A stretch of DNA of 64,000 bases from Christiangramia fulva (GCF_003024155.1 NZ_CP028136.1:2852001-2916000), one strand, 5' to 3'; positions 16,341 to 22,422 are shown, counted from the stretch's first letter. The notes: a model not told the origin generated them from the letters alone. Numbers and translations are program-made.

Positions 16341-16466
16341 AACGGTTTGCGGTTATCGCAAGTTGCGGGAGTAGGAACGCGGACTTGTCAGATTAACTAT
16401 TTTCTTTCCTGGTTTCTAAAATTACACATTTTCTGCAATACCCGTTATTTGCGATGAACCGCTGTT
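16341..16466. repeat. attC-like site P
   Basis: AAC 16341-16343 to GTT 16464-16466. Arm CGGTTATCGCAAGTTGCGGG pairs with CCCGTTATTTGCGATGAACCG. The central box is CTTGTCAGATTA. The next cassette ends are GTTAGGTGTA and TATACCTAAC. Confidence 0.87.
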
Positions 16467-16478
16467 AGGTGTAGTTTT

Positions 16479-16778
16479 TTATTCTCGAATCCTTCTTTTT
16501 AAATCCATACTTCCGTGTAATATTCTTGTGATTTCAATCTCATCTATAGAAATCTCGCGATAAAATATAATATGTTTTTTTACTCTTAATCCGAGTAATC
16601 CAGAAGTAATTCCTTCATAGTTTTTTCCCAAGAATGGTTTTTGAGTTATTTCCTCAAAACTTTCAATCAGATTTTGATAGTAAATGTCAGCTTGTTGTTC
16701 TGACCATTTTTCTAGTGTATAATCCCAAATATTAGCTAAATCAGCGACTGCCTTTTTGGTTAAATAATATTTAGCCAT
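16479..16778 (-). CDS. parE: Cassette gene: ParE/RelE-family toxin
   Basis: The 99-aa product has the RelE/ParE layout: N-terminal YYLTKKAVADLANIWDYT helix pair, central KPFLGKNYEGI loop, and a C-terminal beta sheet with GLRVKKHIIFYR and ITRILHGSMDLKRR. ParE members poison gyrase; the family also includes mRNA interferases, and which applies cannot be read. It overlaps the upstream antitoxin gene by 8 bp. Its own promoter inside the cassette (17037-17067) means this TA pair can be expressed wherever the cassette sits. Confidence 0.88.
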   Translation of the reverse strand: MAKYYLTKKAVADLANIWDYTLEKWSEQQADIYYQNLIESFEEITQKPFLGKNYEGITSGLLGLRVKKHIIFYREISIDEIEITRILHGSMDLKRRIRE

Positions 16779-17022
16779 TCAGTCGTTTATTTGATTTTAA
16801 AGATTCAAGATGTTTTTTTGGATCGAAATTGTAATCAATTCCACTATCAATTCCTTCTTGAATTGCATTTTTCAATGCAGCAACTTTACTTTCTTCTTCT
16901 TCTAATAATCTTAATCCAGCGCGAATGACTTCGCTAACATTTTTGTATCTGCCTTCATTTATTCTACTTCTAACAAATTGGTCAAAGTAATCACCTAATG
17001 ATATGGACGTGTTTTTATTCAT
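16771..17022 (-). CDS. parD: Cassette gene: ParD-family antitoxin
   Basis: The 83-aa product has an N-terminal ribbon-helix-helix (TSISLGDYFDQFVRSRINEG then YKNVSEVIRAGLRLLEEEE), the ParD DNA-binding fold, and a disordered C-terminus (DPKKHLESLKSNKRLNG) that would wrap the toxin. It precedes and overlaps parE. The palindrome-like CCAAAATTGG (17046-17055), in the spacer of its promoter, is a plausible autoregulatory site. Confidence 0.88.
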   Translation of the reverse strand: MNKNTSISLGDYFDQFVRSRINEGRYKNVSEVIRAGLRLLEEEESKVAALKNAIQEGIDSGIDYNFDPKKHLESLKSNKRLNG

Positions 17023-17036
17023 TTTTCATCTTTTTT

Positions 17037-17067
17037 CAAATATACCCAAAATTGGTAACTTTCACAA
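17037..17067 (-). promoter_or_regulatory. Cassette-internal promoter of the parDE-like pair
   Basis: On the minus strand, TTG (17065-17067), a 20-bp spacer and TATATTTG (17037-17044) match the Bacteroidota TTG/TAnnTTTG promoter. It lies about 15-45 bp upstream of the parD start, inside the cassette. The spacer contains CCAA-AA-TTGG, a candidate operator. Confidence 0.68.
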
Positions 17068-17084
17068 GTTGAAAAATTATACCT

Positions 17085-17209
17085 AACGGTTGCGTATAAT
17101 CGTCCGTTGTGGTAGTGAATATACGAATTTGTCAGTTTAGTAGTATCGTTCCTGGTGAATGAGCGTATTGTTTTAATTCAAATGGGCACAATTGCGATTA
17201 TGCGCTGTT
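17085..17209. repeat. attC-like site Q
   Basis: AAC 17085-17087 to GTT 17207-17209. Arm GCGTATAATCGTCCGTTGTGG pairs with CACAATTGCGATTATGCGC. The central box is TTTGTCAGTTTA. Class of A and H, with changed bases in both arms. The next cassette ends are GTTAGCTTGC and GCAAGCTAAC. Confidence 0.87.
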
Positions 17210-17224
17210 AGCTTGCGTAAGTTA

Positions 17225-17521
17225 TCAGATCTTTCTCCTATATAAATCGCGAGCAGAATGATGTACAGTAAGAATATCAATTCTTTCTGGATCAATTATT
17301 TTATAAATTATCCGGTAATTTCCTTCAATCAGTTCTCGAATATTTTGTTGATTAATTTCTTCTGTAATTTTCCCTGAATAGATTTGAGATTTTAATATTC
17401 TAGTTCGAGTTGTTATTCTTAAAACTTGAAGTTTAGCATACTTTTTGGAATCTTTTGAAATATATTCAGCAATATCTTGTAGATCATTTTTTGCTTGAAT
17501 AGTCCAATTTATTCGAACCAT
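17225..17521 (-). CDS. Cassette gene: RelE/ParE-family toxin
   Basis: The 98-aa product fits the ParE toxin pattern: WTIQAKNDLQDIAEYISKDS helix, central helix, then RELIEGNYRIIYKIIDPERI and ILTVHHSARDLYRRKI, the conserved C-terminal sheet with VHHSARDL. It overlaps the upstream antitoxin gene by 13 bp. Second TA cassette in a row, after the parDE-like pair. Target (gyrase or mRNA) is undetermined. Confidence 0.88.
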   Translation of the reverse strand: MVRINWTIQAKNDLQDIAEYISKDSKKYAKLQVLRITTRTRILKSQIYSGKITEEINQQNIRELIEGNYRIIYKIIDPERIDILTVHHSARDLYRRKI

Positions 17522-17691
17522 TTGTCAATCTCATTATTTAAGTCAGATTCAGAAATTATTTCTCCTTTTTCAGATTGTTTATTTCCATTCTCAATTTTTT
17601 CAATTAAGATCAAACGTTCGACCAGTTGGTCAATTGAAAATTGCTCTGGAAAACTTTCAATCTGTTGTTTTAAAGTTGTTTTGGTCAACAT
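17509..17691 (-). CDS. Cassette gene: small antitoxin of the ParE/RelE-type toxin
   Basis: The 60-aa acidic product (MLTKTTLKQQIESFPEQFSI then DQLVERLILIEKIENG and ISESDLNNEIDKWFE) matches the short antitoxins paired with ParE-type toxins in Bacteroidota. It lacks an obvious DNA-binding fold. The terminal part would bind the toxin. It is the first gene of the cassette between Q and R and overlaps the toxin gene. The spacer upstream contains only an imperfect -7 match (TATCTTTC). Confidence 0.8.
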   Translation of the reverse strand: MLTKTTLKQQIESFPEQFSIDQLVERLILIEKIENGNKQSEKGEIISESDLNNEIDKWFE

Positions 17692-17761
17692 AACTCAAAT
17701 TATTTATAATCGGAAAGATACAATTTTATGTTCTTTACTGCTAACAAAATTTATGCAAGCT

Positions 17762-17886
17762 AACGGTCTCGGTTATCGCCAGTTGGCGGAATAAGGTACG
17801 CGGATTTGTCGGCTTAGTATTGGTTTGTTGGTCAAGTTAATTATTTTCTTTCTAACGGTGCCGCTTATTGGCGATGAACCGTTGTT
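17762..17886. repeat. attC-like site R
   Basis: AAC 17762-17764 to GTT 17884-17886. Arm CGGTTATCGCCAGTTGGCGG pairs with CCGCTTATTGGCGATGAACCG. The central box is TTTGTCGGCTTA. The class is shared with S. The next gene's stop codon uses its right-edge TTA. The next cassette ends are GTTATATGCA and TGCATATAAC. Confidence 0.88.
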
Positions 17887-18772
17887 ATATGCAGTTTTTG
17901 TTAAGCACACCTTCCATTTCTCTATCTTTTGAATCTAGAATATGTTTTTTTGAAGTTATATTAATGATATTCCAATATTCATTCTCATCTAGAATGTCCC
18001 ACATTAAATTATTACCCTCATAATCTTTTAATTTACCACTTCTCACAAATTCCAAAGTTTTTGGATGTTTTAAAAACATTTCTTGTTGTTCTTTGAACAT
18101 TGCTTGAGTGGCTTCAATCATTTTCTTGAGAGATTCGTCCGTTCTCTTTGTTAAATAAATGCATTCATCAAAATCTTCATTTTTACCATACACTCCTTGA
18201 GCATCATAACTACGCCATTTATGAACTTTAATGGAAAAAATTTCTGAACCCATATTTTCAGGAACATTTGAATTTTGTGTTATTTCGAAAACTTCTTCTT
18301 TAAAGTATAAGTTTAAAATGAATAGAGCTGCTAGAATATCAAATAAGTATTTTAATGATCCAAAATGTAAAGATTCATATCTATTATGTTTTAAATTTTG
18401 ATATGCATTATTCCAACTATAGGTTAACTTATTTCTAAAATTTTTCTCTTTTTTTATAAATGGTTTGATGATCTTTTGAGATTGGAAACAAGAAGAAGAA
18501 CTTATAATAATAACTTTATCTTCTAATTTCCATATTTGATTTAAATGCTTGATACAGTCTTTGTCAAATAATATGTTATTCTCTTTGACTCCTCCATTCT
18601 TTTTATAAAGTTCTTTGGCAATGGATTCTATTTCTGCTGCAGACCTTAAAATCAGATCTGAAATTTTAGAGGAATAAACATTTATTTGATTATCATCAAT
18701 ATGTATATCATAGGTTAATTTAGCCAATTCTGACTCTATGTTCTTGTATACAGGCCAGTAAATATTTGTCAT
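17885..18772 (-). CDS. Cassette gene: hypothetical protein with KHNR motif
   Basis: The 295-aa product is mainly helical. Residues 119-131 read SWNNAYQNLKHNR, followed by a long hydrophobic helix (SLKYLFDILAALFILNLYF). This arrangement (W-x-x-x-Y-x-x-x-K-H-x-R before a helix) recurs in uncharacterised proteins of defence-like loci and may be a variant of the HEPN active site, but the R-x4-H signature itself is absent. The C-terminal third is acidic. It is a single-gene cassette between R and S; the stop codon lies in the site core. Confidence 0.66.
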   Translation of the reverse strand: MTNIYWPVYKNIESELAKLTYDIHIDDNQINVYSSKISDLILRSAAEIESIAKELYKKNGGVKENNILFDKDCIKHLNQIWKLEDKVIIISSSSCFQSQKIIKPFIKKEKNFRNKLTYSWNNAYQNLKHNRYESLHFGSLKYLFDILAALFILNLYFKEEVFEITQNSNVPENMGSEIFSIKVHKWRSYDAQGVYGKNEDFDECIYLTKRTDESLKKMIEATQAMFKEQQEMFLKHPKTLEFVRSGKLKDYEGNNLMWDILDENEYWNIINITSKKHILDSKDREMEGVLNKNCI

Positions 18773-18794
18773 ATTTTTCTTAAAAATTGCATAT

Positions 18795-18919
18795 AACGGT
18801 CTCGGTTATCGCCAGTTGGCGGAGTAGGGAACGCGGATTTGTCGGCTTATTATTGGTTTGTTGGTCAAGTTAATTATTTTCTTTCTAACGGTACCGCTTA
18901 TTGGCGATGAACCGTTGTT
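18795..18919. repeat. attC-like site S (closest to recombinase)
   Basis: AAC 18795-18797 to GTT 18917-18919. Arm CGGTTATCGCCAGTTGGCGG pairs with CCGCTTATTGGCGATGAACCG. It is nearly identical to R. It closes the first cassette, whose ends are GTTGGCAACC (18917-18926) and GGTTGCCAAC (20018-20027). Confidence 0.88.
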
Positions 18920-18933
18920 GGCAACCGTTAATT

Positions 18934-20052
18934 CTAAAAGGTTTTGTTGTGAAGTTCAATAACAAAATCTTCAAATGCGGAAAGACATTTTCTTCCAAAT
19001 TGAACTTGTACAAAAATTGGATCTGCACTATGATCTTCCATATTAAATGAAGCTTCGTACATTGAGTAATGCACAATTCTATGTCTGTATTTTATTACCT
19101 CTTTTATTAAATCAATTTTTTCAGTTGGAATATTTAAATTTTCAAAAAAGGAAATATTATATCCTTTTTTAAAAGCTGTATTGCACCTTTTGAAATTTTG
19201 AAAATCAATTCTTTTCTTATCTACAATATATTTTAAAGGAGATACATTATTTTCTCTTGCTTTTTCAATTATATATTCTTCAATATTATTTTCTTTTTCA
19301 AGTTTTGTAGAAAATGAATTCAATAAATCAGAAAAATTTAAAGTTTTTCCTTCCTTTTCCATCTCTAAAAATCTGGTTTTACAATAACTTTCAAAACCCG
19401 TTACCATAATTACTAAGGCCATATTGGTAATTACGGATTCCCATCTTTTTTCTTCACTTTTAGACTTACTATCGAATAGAAGATTTATTGCATCAACTTT
19501 ACTTTGCCAATTATCTCTTGCTGTCGGCTGAATAAATGGTTTTCCTCCGACATACATTTCAAACCCCATCGTTTGAACGTTATCATCACCAATTTGAATT
19601 ACTCCACCATCTGGTGCAACTCTAAATTTTTTATTTGAATTTTCACCTTCACCCGTCAAAACTTTCTTATCACCAGTTGTATTTGTAATGTGTAAGCTTA
19701 TGTTTTCTGGCTTCCAGGTCATAAAGATTCTTATGCCTTCGGAATAAGATAAATCTGAAATATTTACTGTCGCTACTTTAGTTCCTGTACCAGGTGAAGA
19801 GCGGTAATATTTTAAATTTACATTATTGTCTTTCTCAAGTCTATAATATATTTCACCAGCTACTATTTCGTAAATAATTCCTCCTAAATCCTTTTCGAAA
19901 AGTTTATCTGCACTAAATGTAAATGAAAATGTACCTTCAGGAATCTTCAGGTTTTCAATCACTTCTTTACTATGTGGGTTTTGAAAATTTTTTGGATTCA
20001 CGACTTTTGATTTTAATGGTTGCCAACTCGTTATATCCACGTAAATATACAT
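18934..20052 (-). CDS. First cassette gene: beta-sandwich/HEPN fusion
   Basis: The 372-aa product has an N-terminal beta-rich domain (about 35-170). It includes GTFSFTFSADK and RIFMTWKPENISLHI, reminiscent of LamG/concanavalin-like sandwiches. A helical domain follows with VIKYRHRIVHYS, where R323 and H328 give the HEPN R-x4-H signature. The start ATG lies two bases after the recombinase stop (TAA-TA-ATG), so it is coupled to the recombinase. Codons 1-9 lie outside the cassette end at 20027, so the first residues come from the recombinase side. An internal GTG could be the cassette's own start. Confidence 0.7.
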   Translation of the reverse strand: MYIYVDITSWQPLKSKVVNPKNFQNPHSKEVIENLKIPEGTFSFTFSADKLFEKDLGGIIYEIVAGEIYYRLEKDNNVNLKYYRSSPGTGTKVATVNISDLSYSEGIRIFMTWKPENISLHITNTTGDKKVLTGEGENSNKKFRVAPDGGVIQIGDDNVQTMGFEMYVGGKPFIQPTARDNWQSKVDAINLLFDSKSKSEEKRWESVITNMALVIMVTGFESYCKTRFLEMEKEGKTLNFSDLLNSFSTKLEKENNIEEYIIEKARENNVSPLKYIVDKKRIDFQNFKRCNTAFKKGYNISFFENLNIPTEKIDLIKEVIKYRHRIVHYSMYEASFNMEDHSADPIFVQVQFGRKCLSAFEDFVIELHNKTF

Positions 20053-20057
20053 TATTA
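20018..20057 (-). other. Candidate attI-like junction between recombinase gene and array
   Basis: GGTTGCCAAC (20018-20027) is the exact partner of GTTGGCAACC at 18917-18926, the other end of the first cassette, so the cassette boundary falls here. Beyond it (TCGTTATATCC...) the attC-like arms are absent. The recombinase stop codon is at 20055-20057. A recombination site embedded between a stop codon and the first codons of the next gene would be a very small attI. Confidence 0.6.
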
Positions 20058-21215
20058 TCCGAGAATGTTTCGGGATAAACGCAGGTTTGGGTTTCCATTA
20101 TCCGTAGCCCCTTTATCAAGTAGATCTTTTAAACTCCTGTCTAACGGGCTTTCAATTTTCGTAAGGTCATGACGCGTTACATGGGTGTAGATCATCGTGG
20201 TTTCCGGTTTTGCGTGCCCCAGTAAAGCCTGGATGTAACGTAAATCTGTTCCGTTTTCCAGCATATGTGTAGCGAAACTGTGCCTTAAGGTATGTGGGGT
20301 AACTCTTTTCCTGATCTTCGCCCGTGCTGAAGATTCTTTTAAAAAACTACGAATTGACGAAGAAGAGTATTGACTTCCCTGGTACCCTTCCACAAAAAAA
20401 CGCTTAGGTTCATAGGTTTGAACATAATTAAAGAAAAGTGGCAAAAAACTTTCGGCTAGCATCACATAACGGTCCTTCCTGCCTTTTGACTGTTTTATTT
20501 GTATTTGCCGCCGGTCAACATCTATATCTTTTAGCTCAAGTTTTATCAGCTCGCCAATTCTTAGACCCGAAGAATAAATGAGCGCCAACACACTGCGATG
20601 CTTTAAATTTCGTGTAACCCGCAAAATATCCAGGATTTCTTCCTTGCTCAAAACACTGGGCAGATAACTGCTTTTTTTGGGCCTTTTCAGCTGAGTCGTG
20701 TCAAAAGCCGCATTTTCGCTAAGATCAAAATAATGTTTCAGAGCGCTGATGCATTGCCTATGAGTACTAATAGAGTAGTTTTTTTCAGCAATTTCGGCCT
20801 CGACAAATCGGGCTACATCGGTTTCAGAATATTCCTCTTTGAAATTGTGGAATCTCAGGAACTTTTCGGTAAAAGACATATAAGTGCAAATGGTACTTTC
20901 ACTATGTCGCAATCCCTTCAGGTACCTGTGGTAGCCCACAATTTTTTCATTATTGACCTCAACTGTCTTTTCTTCGGGAATTTTTGAAAAATCCAGCAGG
21001 GACTGGTTCATAATAATATGGTTTTTGCGGAGATGTTCTGATAGTTCATGAAGGATTTTCCTATTCGCGGGAACATAAAAACACCCGTGGGTTTTAGTCC
21101 ATCGCACCGCCTCTAATTGCTTAAGAGTTTCTTTTATTTGAAGGTCGAATTTGAAATCGATGCCGATCTGTTCCCTGTTTTTATGCCGAAACAGGAATAA
21201 ACTTACTTTTTTCAT
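20055..21215 (-). CDS. XerD-like tyrosine recombinase adjoining the cassette array
   Basis: The 386-aa protein has a ~70-residue N-terminal module (RWTKTHGCFYVPANRKILHEL) common in Bacteroidota recombinases, a SAM-like core-binding domain (about 85-175) and a catalytic domain. The residues are R219 (SGLRIGEL), K244, H308-R311 (HTLRHSF), H334 (LLGHAKPETT) and nucleophile Y343 (MIYTHV). K244 to H308 is 64 residues, like XerD (172 to 244) and unlike IntI1 (171 to 277), so the IntI-specific segment is missing. It is on the same strand as the cassettes and is the best candidate to move them. Its promoter probably also transcribes the array. Confidence 0.9.
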   Translation of the reverse strand: MKKVSLFLFRHKNREQIGIDFKFDLQIKETLKQLEAVRWTKTHGCFYVPANRKILHELSEHLRKNHIIMNQSLLDFSKIPEEKTVEVNNEKIVGYHRYLKGLRHSESTICTYMSFTEKFLRFHNFKEEYSETDVARFVEAEIAEKNYSISTHRQCISALKHYFDLSENAAFDTTQLKRPKKSSYLPSVLSKEEILDILRVTRNLKHRSVLALIYSSGLRIGELIKLELKDIDVDRRQIQIKQSKGRKDRYVMLAESFLPLFFNYVQTYEPKRFFVEGYQGSQYSSSSIRSFLKESSARAKIRKRVTPHTLRHSFATHMLENGTDLRYIQALLGHAKPETTMIYTHVTRHDLTKIESPLDRSLKDLLDKGATDNGNPNLRLSRNILG

Positions 21216-21231
21216 ATAGCGATAATTCAGT

Positions 21232-21239
21232 CAAATATA
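21232..21239 (-). promoter_or_regulatory. -7 element upstream of the recombinase gene
   Basis: TATATTTG on the minus strand matches TAnnTTTG and ends 17 bp before the recombinase ATG (21213-21215). A clear TTG -33 element at normal distance is not evident. With no other promoter before the first cassettes, this could drive recombinase and array together. Confidence 0.55.
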
Positions 21240-21398
21240 ACTGAAAAACAGTTCGTTAGGTCGAAAAAAATGTTGCCTGGAATAAAATTTCCGTAAATAT
21301 TGGAATATAGATATTTACTTAAATGACGGTAACATTTAAAAGCCGTGATCTCATTATGATTGATCTCGATTTCCTTGAATTTTGAAAATGAAAAAATC

Positions 21399-22343
21399 CT
21401 AAACCATCGCGCCGATTGAATAATCTTTCTCCACGATCTCTTTTATTCCCTGTTCATAGGGTGTAGGCTTGATATGGAAACGATCTTCGAATTTTTTACT
21501 GCTGAAAACATAATCCCTGTCATACTGGTACATCATTTCAAGCATTTCTTCCATAAGCGGATTAAAAATTCCCATCACCCTGATCACAAATTTGGGTGCG
21601 ACCATATACCTCGGCTTTTTATCCATAGCTCTGGCGATCTTTTCAATCCACTCTTTTCCTGTAAAAGGATTGGGAGCCGTAGGCAAATGCCAGATTTCAT
21701 TATAGGCATCGGGAGTATTCCCGAGTAGGGCAGTGGCTTTCCCCGCATCGGGGGTATAAGTAAAAGAATGCCTGTATTTTGTAGATCCCATCCAGTTGGC
21801 TTTTTTTCCTTCGCTAAGAGGTTTAAAAACGGTTTCGGTAAGTATGCTGCTTCCTTTAATTGACGGACCGTAAAAATCGGCTGATCTCACGATCATCGCC
21901 GTGATCAATCCATCATTAGCTTTGTCTTTCAGCATTTGCTCGATTTCTGCCCGAACTTTTCCCTTCTGGCTGCAGGGGTTTACCGGGGTTTCTTCCGTCA
22001 TTCCGTTAAGGTGATCCTTATCATACATATACATATTATCGAAAAAGACCAGCTTACAGTTATGTTTGATGCAGGAAGTGATCACATTGCTCATAATGCG
22101 CGGCCAGCTTTTTTTCCAGGTCTGGAGACTATATGGCAAACCAACGCACAGGTAAACGATTTCTGAATTTTTAATGGCTTTATCAGTAGCTTGTGGATCT
22201 TCCAGGTCGGCTTCAAAAAGTTCGTCGGTTTCATTGACTTTTTCGGGATGCCTGCTCACCAGCCTGATATTGGTGGTATAGTTGACGAGTGCTTTGGCAA
22301 GCTCAGTGCCTATGGCCCCTCCAGAGCCGAGAATGGTTTGCAT
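21399..22343 (-). CDS. NAD(P)-binding epimerase/reductase-like protein
   Basis: The 314-aa extended short-chain dehydrogenase has a Rossmann start TILGSGGAIGTELAKAL. This is GxxGxxG-like, with a Ser in place of one Gly. It also has NIRLVSRHPEK as the nucleotide-binding second strand, and ADFYGPSIKGS and HLPTAPNPFTGKEW typical of NAD-dependent epimerase-type proteins acting on nucleotide sugars or quinones. The substrate is unknown. It is the first chromosomal gene beyond the recombinase and is transcribed divergently from the Crp/Fnr gene. Confidence 0.82.
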   Translation of the reverse strand: MQTILGSGGAIGTELAKALVNYTTNIRLVSRHPEKVNETDELFEADLEDPQATDKAIKNSEIVYLCVGLPYSLQTWKKSWPRIMSNVITSCIKHNCKLVFFDNMYMYDKDHLNGMTEETPVNPCSQKGKVRAEIEQMLKDKANDGLITAMIVRSADFYGPSIKGSSILTETVFKPLSEGKKANWMGSTKYRHSFTYTPDAGKATALLGNTPDAYNEIWHLPTAPNPFTGKEWIEKIARAMDKKPRYMVAPKFVIRVMGIFNPLMEEMLEMMYQYDRDYVFSSKKFEDRFHIKPTPYEQGIKEIVEKDYSIGAMV

Positions 22344-22422
22344 ATCGCTGGTTTTGGTTGGCTGTTGGTTTCAGAAAAACTGATCATTAATATCTTATAG
22401 TAAAAATATCAAATTTCTGCCA

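Larger units (their letters stand above)
2633..20027 (-). other. Integron-like gene-cassette array
   Basis: Nineteen sites of 122-128 bp alternate with one or two genes, or none, and almost every gene is on the minus strand. Every site has AAC near its left edge and TGTT near its right edge, with complementary arms just inside. Every cassette has a private inverted repeat at its two ends that differs from its neighbours. The array starts beside a tyrosine recombinase gene and is cut off distally by IS3/IS21. The segment is visibly more AT-rich than the flanks. Cassettes in order from the recombinase: sites S, R, Q, P, O, N, M, L, K, J, I, H, G, F, E, D, C, B, A as listed separately. Confidence 0.88.

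Noticed and set aside
17051..17070. GGTAACTTTCACAAGTT upstream of the parDE-like pair as another GTAAC-N4-GTTAC site
   Set aside because: Only one half-site matches; the spacing and second half are wrong.
2776..18919. Regularly recurring ~125-bp repeats as a CRISPR array
   Set aside because: Units are far longer than CRISPR repeats, vary between classes, and are separated by whole genes of 0.2-1.9 kb; no cas genes are near.
20055..21215. Calling the recombinase a bona fide IntI
   Set aside because: The spacing between catalytic Lys and HxxR is XerD-like, and the segment that defines integron integrases is missing.
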